Origin: G965247265 sp965247265
Lineage (GTDB): Bacteria; Pseudomonadota; Gammaproteobacteria; UBA4575
Direction: 5' to 3'
Length of the DNA stretch: 64,000 bases
Assembly (NCBI GenBank): GCA_965247265.1
Contig: OZ252002.1
Location: 1,736,001-1,800,000 of the forward strand
Shown here: positions 48,268 through 55,916 of the stretch, in pieces
Numbering within the stretch: position 1 is the stretch's first letter
How the letters are laid out: the number at the start of each line of letters is the position of its first letter
Notes under the pieces: model-generated
Database searches by the model: none
Told to the model about the DNA's origin: nothing
Seen by the model: only the letters and a program-made list of their open reading frames with translations
Program-made: the position numbers and the translations under genes

Positions 48268-48690
48268 TTAACGTCGATTTCTACGGTTCCCTCCATCGCT
48301 ACCGCGTCTATCCCTATTACGTCCTTGGTCATTGCGTCCATTTCCACGACGTTCATTATTGTAATGAGACTTATGACGATAGTGTCTATTTTGCCCATAA
48401 TGCTTATCACGACCTCGGTAATGATGAGGTTTGTAGTTATTATGGCGCTTGTTGTGGCCATAGCTATGGCCTCGATTATAGTGCTGCGGTTTATAGTAAT
48501 GATGTCTTGGCTTGTGATAATAATGACGAGGTCTGTCGTAGCCATGTCCGTAATCGCTGTAGCCAATCAAAATACTCCACGGGTATTCAAAATAGCCGAT
48601 GTTTCCATACACTGATCCATTCGCATGGGACTGAGTTGTAAGACCTAATAATGCAATTGCTATAAGAGCTAGTACGAGCTGTTTTTTCAT
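48268..48690 (-). CDS. His/Tyr/Arg-rich exported protein
   Basis: 140 aa from the ATG at 48690, chosen because GAGGAG lies 7 nt upstream; a GTG two codons earlier would be too close. The signal peptide is residues 1-24 (cut after SHA). The mature part is dominated by His, Tyr, Arg and Asn (RHYYHKPRHHYYKPQHYNRG), of low complexity and probably disordered, and could bind metal or polysaccharide. The translation ends NRRNRR. Function unknown. Confidence 0.6.
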   Translation of the reverse strand: MKKQLVLALIAIALLGLTTQSHANGSVYGNIGYFEYPWSILIGYSDYGHGYDRPRHYYHKPRHHYYKPQHYNRGHSYGHNKRHNNYKPHHYRGRDKHYGQNRHYRHKSHYNNERRGNGRNDQGRNRDRRGSDGGNRRNRR

Positions 48691-48889
48691 GTCCACTCTC
48701 CTCTATTTATATGCAAACTCTCGTTGTATTACATTCAACGTTTGATAGTGGATTTGGTTGACATAAGACCCACAAAATCGCTGAAATCAGCCCTTTATTT
48801 ATGCGGGTTTCAGAGGGTTAAGTCACCTATATATGGATAAGCAAGGGTAAGGGTAGTGGTCCAACCACTTAGTTCAAGAAGGATCAATT

Positions 48890-49168
48890 TTGATTGAAAT
48901 CCACGCCAATATAAAAGAAGAGATTATCAAGGCTGATCAGATAATGAAGAAGCCATATGTGGTATGGGAGTCAGTAGATGTGGTTAATGTTGCAGATGCA
49001 TATCTATCGTTACGTGATATTTACACAAAGCTTGAAGAAGAAGGGATGATTGAGTATCGATGTTATCAAAGAAGGAAGCTAAAGGGTGGGCAAGTGAAAG
49101 GGCCTAATGATGCATGGTTGCATGAAGAGATGCCGGAGGAGTTTAGTGAAAGGTTAATACAAAATTAG
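48890..49168 (+). CDS. Hypothetical protein, TTG start
   Basis: 92 aa. AAGAAGGATC lies upstream of the TTG. Contains KPYVVWESVDVVNVADAYLSL and YTKLEEEGMIEYRCYQRRKLKGG, a soluble helical protein. Its stop is 6 bp before repeat copy 8. No family recognised. Confidence 0.5.
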   Translation: MIEIHANIKEEIIKADQIMKKPYVVWESVDVVNVADAYLSLRDIYTKLEEEGMIEYRCYQRRKLKGGQVKGPNDAWLHEEMPEEFSERLIQN

Positions 49169-49416
49169 TTACGCAATGTCCGCTTTCGGCCAATAGCGGT
49201 CATACAACTTGCTCCTGTAGTTGGTGCTATTTTTAACAGTATATACATCAATGCTGCGAAAATTGTGCCAGCTAAATGGAATAAATAAGGCCACTTCCTA
49301 GCGATAGGTCCGTGAATAAAGGTTGGTAAAAGCAAAGCCATAGGAAATATACTCATCCACTTAGATTGTAGAACATGGCACATAACATTTAGAATACATA
49401 AGAGACTTGTCACCAT
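49165..49416 (-). CDS. Small membrane protein reading into a repeat
   Basis: 83 aa with two hydrophobic segments (residues 3-16 and 44-62). The last 12 residues (MTAIGRKRTLRN) are a translation of repeat copy 8, so the original stop has been lost or the repeat was inserted at its end. The pattern SIFPMALLLPTFIHGPIARKWPYLFH reads like a real protein, but no family is recognised. Its start overlaps the divergent oxidoreductase start by 2 bp. Confidence 0.4.
   Translation of the reverse strand: MVTSLLCILNVMCHVLQSKWMSIFPMALLLPTFIHGPIARKWPYLFHLAGTIFAALMYILLKIAPTTGASCMTAIGRKRTLRN
49175..49204 (-). repeat. 30-bp palindromic repeat, copy 8
   Basis: Minus orientation: AATGTCCGCTTTCGGCCAAT then AGCGGTCATA. 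It lies inside the end of the minus-strand reading frame. Confidence 0.9.
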
Positions 49417-50416
49417 GAAAAATCACACCGCTAAAATTGTACGTTTTCATCAAACTGGAAATGCCTCTGTCCTACAATTGGAAGATGCGCCAGTGATAGA
49501 ACCCAAGGCGAACGAAGTTCGCATCAAAGTAGAAGCGATTGGCCTAAATCGCGCTGAGGTTATGTTTCGAGAAGGTCACTATTTAGAAAACCCTAAATTG
49601 CCTTCTAAATTGGGTTATGAAGCATCAGGCACAATAGACGCCATAGGTGAGAAAGTCACCGAGTTTAAAATTGGGGATAAAGTCAGTAGCATTCCATCAT
49701 TTTCAATGTCGGAATATGGCGTTTATGGTGAAAGCGCGATTCTACCGGCAACAGCGGTTGCCAAATACCCCGACACACTTTCCGCCATCGAAGGCACAAC
49801 CATATGGATGCAATACATTACCGCGTATGGAGCGCTTTTAGAAATTGCCCATTTAAAAAAAGGGCAAGCGGTTCTCATCACTGCGGCCAGTAGCAGTGTA
49901 GGGATTTCCGCCATTTAAATCGCAAAATCAGTGGGCGCCTTGACCATAGCTACTACACGGGGCGCCGACAAAAAACCGTTCTTGTTACAAGCCTGTGCGG
50001 ATCACGTAATTGCAACCGATGACGACGATTTGCACGAAAAAATCATGTCACTCACGGACGAGTCCGGTGTCGATATTATCTTTGATCCTATCGGAGGCCC
50101 CTTACTGGAACAACTTAGCAACGTGGCCGCACCAGGCGCAATCATCATTGAATACGGCGCACTGGATACTGCACCTACACCTTTTCCGCTGTTTCAAGCA
50201 CTCGGTAAAGGGTTGACGTTGCGAGGTTACACAATGTTTGAAATCGTGAAAGATCCAGAAGCACTCGAGCGAGCGAAAACCTTTCTATACGTCGGACTAC
50301 AATCAGGTGAATTAAAACCGGTTATCGATAAGACATTCCCTTTGCAAGAGATTGTTCAAGCACACGAATACATGGAATCCAATCAACAAAAAGGCAAAAT
50401 CGTCGTAACGATTTAA
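49415..50416 (+). pseudogene. Quinone oxidoreductase-like (MDR) with in-frame TAA
   Basis: The frame gives GNASVLQLEDAPVIEPK, a GroES-like domain with GYEASGTIDAIGEKV, and AVLITAASSSVGISAI, then TAA at 49916-49918, then IAKSVGALTIATTRGADKK to the end (FPLQEIVQAHEYMESNQQKGKIVV). Intact it would be a 333-aa zinc-free medium-chain NADPH oxidoreductase. Relatives usually read AIQIAK at the stop, so a CAA-to-TAA change is the simplest explanation. The rest of the frame is undamaged, which points to a recent lesion, suppression or an error. Confidence 0.85.
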
Positions 50417-50427
50417 GAAAGCTGGTG

Positions 50428-50457
50428 AATGTCCGCTTTGGGTCGTTAGCGGTCATT
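50428..50457 (-). repeat. 30-bp palindromic repeat, copy 9
   Basis: Minus orientation, first 30 bp of the second 235-bp repeat. It lies 11 bp after a plus-strand stop codon, so it is the one clear exception to the usual orientation rule. Confidence 0.93.
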
Positions 50458-50662
50458 AGTAAACAAATAATACTTATAGAAATTTATTAAAAAATCTCCG
50501 AAGGGGCATCTAATTCTTAATTAGTGCAAATATTGCAGGCTATAATTTAGCCAAAAGGTCTCTGCGGTATATTCAGGTACTATTTCTTACATACATTCAG
50601 GAGCTTGCAGATCAAAGGGGAACCGGAGGTTCGAATCCCTTTCTCTCCGCCAACCAGTCTTG
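50428..50662 (+). repeat. 235-bp direct repeat, copy 2, with tRNA-Ser-like end
   Basis: Matches 46206-46440. The end at 50628-50652, GGTTCGAATCCC then TTTCTCTCCGCCA, is a good tRNA-Ser 3' end followed by ACCAGTCTTG. Downstream are two small hairpins (TGTCTC / GAGACA and AGCCT / AGGCT with TTTT), as after a real tRNA gene. The 5' half of a tRNA is missing. Confidence 0.85.
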
Positions 50663-50734
50663 TCTCTGTGCAGAGACACATAAATAAATAAAAAACAGCC
50701 TATTTCTGCAGGCTTTTAGGTGCTTTTCATCACG

Positions 50735-50808
50735 AAGGGGCACCGTGAAGCTCAACTTGTAGCGATAATTGCCCAAAAGTCTCTGCTGGCAAATTGCCGG
50801 TGCCCCTT
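50735..50808. other. Nested inverted repeat, structured element
   Basis: Perfect 11-bp outer arms AAGGGGCACCG / CGGTGCCCCTT enclose an inner pair AATTGCC / GGCAAATT. Two internal blocks (CGAAGGGGCA and GCCCAAAAGTCTCTGC) recur in diverged form in the 235-bp repeats. Could be a structured RNA or a recombination site. Confidence 0.6.
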
Positions 50809-51006
50809 GAAGTTAGCTATATAGCAGTCAACCTGGCTTTTACATCCAAGGATCTGCTACCAAAGATTAAATTCAATTAGTTAAAAAAGGATTCTTGTTA
50901 AATACAGGACGACCCTAGCGAGGGCAAAATTGGCTGCTATAAATTATGATCTATGGGACCCTAAGGCATAAAATTTACAAAAATTTTAAAAATTTTTTAG
51001 ATTTTC

Positions 51007-51036
51007 AATAACCGCTTACTACCCAAAGCGGGCATT
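51007..51036 (+). repeat. 30-bp palindromic repeat, copy 10
   Basis: Diverged: AATAACCGCT ... AGCGGGCATT. Not next to a gene end. Confidence 0.85.
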
Positions 51037-51209
51037 CCAAATAGATTGATACACGTCAAATAATGGGCGGAAAATAATCTTAGAATTAGACAAATAAAAA
51101 AGTCCGTAGGGCAATAAATATATTTCATACTGGCCGGTTCCGGCCACTGACTATTGTCGAATTTGCGAAATCAAGATAACGCTTTCAATCGACTAGGAGG
51201 GTAATAAAA

Positions 51210-51948
51210 ATGACTACTATCTTAAATACAGTTTTAATTACGGGTGCCTCAAGTGGGATTGGATTCGATGTAGCTCGTGGATTTCTGAATAATGGCTCCA
51301 ATGTTGTCCTGAACGGACGTAATAGTGAAAAGCTTGCCGCCGCTGCACAAACCTTAGGTCACGAGAACAAGATTGCTGAAGTGCCGGGAGACATTGGGAA
51401 TAAAGAGACAGGTGAAAAGATGGTCAACACTGCGATTGAGCGATTCGGGAGTGTTGATGCACTCGTTAATAACGCAGGAATCTTTGGATTGGAACCTTTT
51501 TTAGAAAATACAGAAGAGGATCTTGATCGCTACATTAATGGTAATTTAAAAGGTACTTATTTTGTAACCCATGCTGCGGTCAAGGAAATGAAAAAACAAG
51601 GACATGGCAGTATTGTCAATATAGGTACTGTACTTGTGAACCATCCTTCCGCGAATATACCCGCTAGTGCTGCATTAATTACAAAAGGTGGCGTGCATAC
51701 ATTAACGACAAGCTTAGCTGCTGAATTTGCGGCCGATAACATTCGTGTGAATATGGTTGCACCCGGCGTTATTAGAACTCCAATTTATGGTGATACTGAT
51801 GTAGATGCGTTTGGTGGCATCGCACTGATGAATCGTGTAGGTGAAGTACAAGAAATTACCGAAGCAGTAAATTTATTTAGCTTCGGCCACGTTCACTACA
51901 GGCGTAATCATGCCCGTTGATGGTGGTTACGTTCATGGCAGGGCTTAA
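51210..51948 (+). pseudogene. SDR family oxidoreductase, frameshift near the end
   Basis: Short-chain dehydrogenase with LITGASSGIGFDVARG (cofactor), LVNNAGIFG and a C-terminal part out of frame. After AVNLF near 51880 the correct reading shifts by one base to ASATFTTGVIMPVDGGYVHG and stops at 51946-51948. The active site is altered: IGTVLVNHPSAN...SAALITK replaces the usual S...YxxxK with no tyrosine before the Lys, so it may have been inactive even before the frameshift. AGGAGG precedes the ATG. Confidence 0.85.
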
Positions 51949-51963
51949 CAGCTGGTCCACTTG

Positions 51964-51993
51964 AATGAACGCCTTTGGCCGAAAGCAGACATT
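51964..51993 (+). repeat. 30-bp palindromic repeat, copy 11
   Basis: AATGAACGCCTTTGGCCGAA then AGCAGACATT, diverged. 15 bp after the true SDR stop. Confidence 0.85.
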
Positions 51994-52023
51994 CATATTT
52001 ACGTTTTTGATAAGGAGTTAATT

Positions 52024-52617
52024 ATGCAAAATTTCGACAAATACTCATTTTCAAAATAATCAAATTTCCATGAACCAACTATACGTAAAGAATTTTCCAA
52101 AGCGGTCCCACTAAGAAGCATCGTGATCTACTGCTATGATCCGCGTGCCGTAGGTATTCCAGATGTGGTCGCTAAAGAATTTGATGAAGTATATCCCGGC
52201 GACATCATCACCGGCGAACAAGGAAATAAAGTCGCCTCGACTACAACCCTTTTTGAAGTCGTAGTCGCAGGTGGTAGGGCAGTAGATGCGCTTCGTTCCA
52301 TCACAGTGGCACAACACTTATTTGGTATTAAGAACATTGTTGTCGTCCATCATACTTATTGTGGTGCTACTTCGTTTACTGTTGACGAAATTATCGATGC
52401 GTATAAGCACGAGCACGGCATGGACATCTCTGAACTTTACGAACGCGAAAGCATTTGCATTAGTGACTATGTGGCATCACTACAGCACGATACTGACTTG
52501 CTTAGAGAATCGAAAGGAACGCCACAACACGTTAACATCTATGGTTGCCTCTACAACATCGACACTAATGAGCTATCGCGAGTCGTTGAAGATATTTATG
52601 ACGACACGCTTGTGTAG
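52024..52617 (+). pseudogene. Beta-carbonic anhydrase-like protein with in-frame TAA
   Basis: The ATG at 52024 has AAGGAG 6 nt upstream, so translation should begin here. Codon 12 is TAA (52057-52059), after MQNFDKYSFSK; the frame then continues SNFHEPTIRKEF to the end. The zinc-site pattern of beta carbonic anhydrases is kept: C-x-D-x-R in IYCYDPRAVG and H-x-x-C in HHTYCGATSF. The length (197 codons) suits a small beta enzyme. Reinitiation at the internal ATG 52123 would start just before the first zinc ligand. It may be suppressed, recently dead or an error. Confidence 0.75.
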
Positions 52618-52640
52618 ATGAGTAGTACAGCATATCTTTG

Positions 52641-52670
52641 AATGACCACTTTGGGTCGTTAGCAGACATT
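52641..52670. repeat. 30-bp palindromic repeat, copy 12, hybrid
   Basis: Outer arms in plus orientation (AATGACC...AGACATT) but the centre TTTGGGTCGTT is that of minus-oriented copies. 23 bp after the carbonic anhydrase stop. Confidence 0.85.
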
Positions 52671-52724
52671 AAACAGCTTGCTTTTGAATTATCCAACCCA
52701 GCTTTGTCCCATAATTCTTTATCG

Positions 52725-52754
52725 AATGTCCGCTTTCGGCCAATAGTGGTCATT
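52725..52754 (-). repeat. 30-bp palindromic repeat, copy 13
   Basis: Minus orientation, AATGTCCGCTTTCGGCCAAT then AGTGGTCATT. No gene end on the facing side. Confidence 0.88.
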
Positions 52755-52947
52755 CAATCATCGTAATAATATTCGCAAATAGTCAGCGAAAACGCCACTA
52801 ATTGATTCTGTTGGATTTTTTAGAAAAATTAAGTTAAACACAGTTTCATATTTGATCCACATCAGTAATCAAATCCAGAAATGTATGGACAATTGGCTTG
52901 AAGAAGTTCGGCATTTAATAGGCTAAAACAATTAAAAGGGTAAAACA

Positions 52948-53358
52948 ATGAAAACTATTAAGACCCTAATGATGATATTGTTAGGAACAGCACTTGTAAT
53001 GCCAGTGCTCGTAAGTGCCGCGGAGTTTACAGGTCAAGTGGTAGGCCACAGTTGCACCAGCCATGCGAAACTTTGTCCTCTAGAAGGACACGAGGAACAT
53101 CTTGCGATGGGACCAGATTTTGTATTGGTGGATGAATCTGATGGGACTTATGTTTATCTACATAATCTTCCACGTGATTTGAAAGTCCGACATGCACTCA
53201 AGAAGGTAACTGTCATCGGAGAAATGAATGAAACATCCAATGGTATCGCCGTAACTGAGATGGTTGTTGATGGTAAAACCGTCTGGTCATGGGAACAACA
53301 AACCAAGGGGGCCGCCCATATTACGGCCTCGGACTTAAATAATAGCTTCGGACAATAA
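52948..53358 (+). CDS. Exported small protein, unknown
   Basis: 136 aa with a signal peptide (residues 1-24, cut after VSAA). The mature part starts EFTGQVVGHSCTSHAKLCPLEGHEEH and later has LKKVTVIGEMNETSNGIAVTEMVVDGKTVW, suggesting a small beta-barrel fold. Cys and His near the start of the mature protein could bind a metal. Ends before a large hairpin at 53389. Confidence 0.6.
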   Translation: MKTIKTLMMILLGTALVMPVLVSAAEFTGQVVGHSCTSHAKLCPLEGHEEHLAMGPDFVLVDESDGTYVYLHNLPRDLKVRHALKKVTVIGEMNETSNGIAVTEMVVDGKTVWSWEQQTKGAAHITASDLNNSFGQ

Positions 53359-53388
53359 AAGCATTACGGTCGATACCCCTTATTAACA

Positions 53389-53435
53389 TTAGTCTCTGTA
53401 GTTCTTATTAATATTAAGAGGACTGCAGAGACTAA
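53389..53435. terminator. Long imperfect hairpin after the exported gene
   Basis: TTAGTCTCTG ... CAGAGACTAA with further pairing inside (AGTTCTTATTAAT against ATTAAGAGGACT), about 20 paired bases. It lies 30 bp after the stop codon. No T-run follows, so it may be an mRNA-stabilising or bidirectional stop. Confidence 0.6.
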
Positions 53436-53535
53436 CCACATAACTATGTTTAAAAATTTAAGGAATTAATTATTACAGCAGGATCTGAAACATCGAATTT
53501 TAGTTAGTTCAACCTGATAGCTTAGAAGTACATAG

Positions 53536-53565
53536 AATGTCCGCTTTGGGTCGTTAGCGGTCACT
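53536..53565 (-). repeat. 30-bp palindromic repeat, copy 14
   Basis: Minus orientation, AATGTCCGCTTTGGGTCGTT then AGCGGTCACT. It faces the 3' end of the minus-strand gene at 53664, 98 bp away. Confidence 0.9.
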
Positions 53566-53663
53566 ATATGATTTATATAGTTCCGAGGCCGGGTATCATC
53601 TATGAGAATATTTATGCTGTCCCCATTCGTGACTTTGAGGTATATATTTATATGCTCTTTATC

Positions 53664-53984
53664 TTACGATAACTTATCAATTAAATTATTGATATTCGTC
53701 AGAGTTACCTTGCCAACTAATACACGATCACAGAGATCATCTATGTATGAGTTTGGAATATCTAAGGATTCTGCTTTTTCTAAATAATCTTTAATATCTT
53801 GCTTTGAGGCTATGTAGGTGTTTTCGTCAAATCTTGATTTATCAGGTAATGGTTCTCCTTTCTCAAATTCATTCAGCCAATATTGAGCTGCGCAATCTAC
53901 ATCATTATCATGAAGTCGAAGCATATTGACAGCGTTATATATCGCATCTAAAAATATTTCATCTGTTTTTCTATCTACGCTCAT
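53664..53984 (-). CDS. Hypothetical acidic soluble protein
   Basis: 106 aa, helical, no membrane segment. DEIFLDAIYNAVNMLRLHDNDV, QYWLNEFEKGEPLPDKSRF and IPNSYIDDLCDRVLVGKV do not match a family I know. It is the last of five minus-strand genes from 55.5 kb. Confidence 0.5.
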   Translation of the reverse strand: MSVDRKTDEIFLDAIYNAVNMLRLHDNDVDCAAQYWLNEFEKGEPLPDKSRFDENTYIASKQDIKDYLEKAESLDIPNSYIDDLCDRVLVGKVTLTNINNLIDKLS

Positions 53985-54333
53985 AGCATTAATTCAACTG
54001 CTTTTACTCATTTACTTGCTGCATTGAAAAGACGAAACGGATTTTAAAGAAGACTCCATCATGAATTTGAGGGGACAGATTTAACTTATAACAATAGCTC
54101 ACAATTTGTTTTAAGATTATCAGCATCGATCTCTCATTATTCTTTTGGAAAGTTTTCGTCTTGCATTCAACTGGTTTTAATGCACTTGTATCTAATTATC
54201 CGTTTTTATTGAAGCTAAGAACAGGTATTTATTTATATTTACACATATCGATCAAGCCTATGTGTTGCGCTCTAAAAGCCTCTATTTGTTGTTTGATCTC
54301 CAATTGGTTTCTATACATGCTCTGATTTCATCA
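53985..54333. other. Spacer
   Basis: About 350 bp between the hypothetical gene and the true end of the VOC gene. No gene or repeat seen. Confidence 0.4.
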
Positions 54334-54711
54334 TCAATCTATTACATAGTCTTTGGTTATTATTTCAAGGACGTGGCCACTTGGGTCTTCAAAGTAGGTT
54401 CCGAGACCATCATAATCTGTATTGATTTAACCGTTATCTCTAGAACGTGGGCCACTACCAAAACTGATGCCTTCCTTATTTATACGCCCAAGTATTTCAT
54501 CAAACTGCTCATCGCTAACCTTAAAAGCATAATGTAGCGTTGAAAAGGATTCTTGAGTATCGAAATCTAGCGTCAATGTTGAACAGACTTTAACAACGGC
54601 AAAGTGGCCCCACTCTTTTATAAAATGAAAGCCAAATATCCGTTCATAGAATCTAGCTGACTCAATATTATTTTTCGAAGGGATAATTGTATGGTTTAGT
54701 GTTATTTCCAT
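54334..54711 (-). pseudogene. VOC/glyoxalase-family protein with in-frame TAA
   Basis: A 125-codon frame. It begins LNHTIIPSKNNIESARFYERIFGF and reads through the first beta-alpha-beta unit to GSGPRSRDNG. There a TAA (54427-54429) interrupts it. The same frame then gives INTDYDGLGTYFEDPSGHVLEIIT, the standard C-terminal half with metal-ligand Glu. Related proteins usually have a hydrophilic residue such as Gln at the stop. The frame is open on both sides, so a single-base change made the stop. Substrate of the family varies. Confidence 0.8.
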
Positions 54712-54724
54712 AGCTAAATTTCTA

Positions 54725-54958
54725 CTAAGCCACTTTTTTCATTGACTTCAATTCCTCTCTTAGTTTAGTCATTAGCTGACCAACTTCATACAAGTATTTA
54801 TCTAATACATAACCAACAGATTGAACTGTTTTAAGTGGAACGCATGTATCTGATAATTTTTCCTCTGCAATCATCAACCCGACAATCCCTTGCATGTGTT
54901 CTAGGCGAATACCTATCCCAAAAAGAGGCTCTTCATCTTCAAATTTTTCTGTGTACAT
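54725..54958 (-). CDS. Hypothetical small helical protein
   Basis: 77 aa, soluble. GIGIRLEHMQGIVGLMIAEEKL and YEVGQLMTKLREELKSMKKV suggest two helices. Starts shortly after the upstream small gene at 54998 and ends 13 bp before the VOC gene, so probably in one operon. Not recognised. Confidence 0.45.
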   Translation of the reverse strand: MYTEKFEDEEPLFGIGIRLEHMQGIVGLMIAEEKLSDTCVPLKTVQSVGYVLDKYLYEVGQLMTKLREELKSMKKVA

Positions 54959-54997
54959 AGCAGTACCCCTTATTTATATGGAAGATTTAAAGGGCGT

Positions 54998-55174
54998 CTA
55001 GGCCCTATATGTAATGTGTAGATATCTTGGCCCAGCTCCAGGCATCGCTGGATCTCTTTTGGGGTCTGGTAAGGCTTGGCTGCAAATGCGGCCTATCTCT
55101 TTTATATTTATAACAATAATATCGAAAGAGCCTTTATGGTTCGCTAGCTCATCGTGCTGGTGTAAAGTGATCAT
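54998..55174 (-). CDS. 58-residue hypothetical protein
   Basis: The ATG at 55174 has an AGGAGG site 10 nt upstream. The product begins MITLHQHDELANHKGSFDII and ends HITYRA; it includes QALPDPKRDPAMPGAGPRY. No family recognised. The tight position between two minus-strand genes and the good ribosome binding site are the support. Confidence 0.45.
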   Translation of the reverse strand: MITLHQHDELANHKGSFDIIVINIKEIGRICSQALPDPKRDPAMPGAGPRYLHITYRA

Positions 55175-55300
55175 AGCTCTAATGCCTCCTAGTAGGTTTT
55201 AGGGTTAGTCTCAGTAGGCTGTGTGCACAGTTTGCTGGGACGCTATATGGATATCGTATCAAAAGCGCTTACGATAATAAATACCTTCTTGTCGGATTCT

Positions 55301-55465
55301 CTACGATTTCTTTTCCCTAGCAAGCAGAGCTTTCTTGCGAGCAGCTTGAAGTTTCTTTTGTTGGGCTGGGGTTATTGTACGTTTGGACTTGGCACCGCCT
55401 TTGGATGCTAAGTGTCTTGAAATCATTTTGTCAGAGATATTTTTACCACAATGAGGACACTTCAT
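55301..55465 (-). CDS. 54-residue zinc-finger-like basic protein
   Basis: Begins MKCPHCGKNISDKMISRHLA, a C-x-x-C knuckle with a later His, then SKGGAKSKRT and a Lys/Arg/Ala-rich helix. Similar short proteins are common on phages, plasmids and islands. Probably a DNA- or RNA-binding protein. No strong ribosome binding site. First gene of the minus-strand group running to 53.6 kb. Confidence 0.6.
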   Translation of the reverse strand: MKCPHCGKNISDKMISRHLASKGGAKSKRTITPAQQKKLQAARKKALLAREKKS

Positions 55466-55560
55466 AAGCGGCTATGGTGCTCTTCAGACTGCCTGTGGTC
55501 AATTTAAAATATTAAGTGCAATTTCGGGGACCCTAATTGATCCATAAAATTGCCTCTATC

Positions 55561-55838
55561 GAGCACCTATTTTGTGTCCAATTTTGCGCCCAAACTGAGG
55601 CCCAATATGACCACTTGTGACCAAAACTATCCTTGAACTAGCTTTAACTTATATTTTTAAGTTATTGGTTTAAAAATTATATAATCTAAAGCTAATGGTG
55701 GAGGCGGCGACTACCGTAAAGCTATTCTATCTAATAGATTCAATTTAATATTTAAAAATTCGTATAAATTTATACTCCCAAATCTACCCCTAATAATACT
55801 TGGATTTAGCGATACATCTTTGGATTTTATTGTATTGT
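55561..55838 (+). repeat. tmRNA-end-like attachment repeat, copy C
   Basis: TGGTGGAGGCGGCG at 55696-55709 is an exact reverse complement of a Pseudomonas-type tmRNA 3' end. Left flank has repeated TTTGTGTCC / TTTTGCGCCC / TGAGGCCC units; right flank has CCCAAATCTACCCCTAATAA and TTGGATTTAGCGATAC, shared with copy D. The right end runs straight into palindromic repeat copy 15. Confidence 0.7.
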
Positions 55839-55868
55839 AATGATCGCTTTCGGCCCAAATCGGACTCT
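55839..55868 (+). repeat. 30-bp palindromic repeat, copy 15
   Basis: Diverged: AATGATCGCTTTCGGCCCAA then ATCGGACTCT. It is fused to the right end of attachment repeat C. Confidence 0.75.
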
Positions 55869-55916
55869 AAATAATACGAATATAAACATTAATACATGTC
55901 ATAAGAGAAAAGGATT

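Larger units (their letters stand above)
50663..51209. other. Spacer with structured repeat elements
   Basis: About 545 bp with no gene. Holds the post-tRNA-like hairpins, the 74-bp inverted-repeat element at 50735, and palindromic repeat copy 10. The SDR gene's AGGAGG site is at the right end. Confidence 0.5.

Noticed and set aside
49165..49416. Divergent membrane frame as a certain gene
   Set aside because: Kept only with low confidence, because its end is translated repeat and no homologue is recognised.
50628..50652. A complete tRNA-Ser gene at the end of the 235-bp repeat
   Set aside because: Only the T-loop and acceptor 3' strand are present; no GGAGAG 5' strand, D-arm or anticodon arm can be found upstream.
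35313..54429. Genetic code change with TAA read as Gln
   Set aside because: TAA is the normal stop of many genes here (for example recX, lysC, csrA, thpR); decay or error is simpler.
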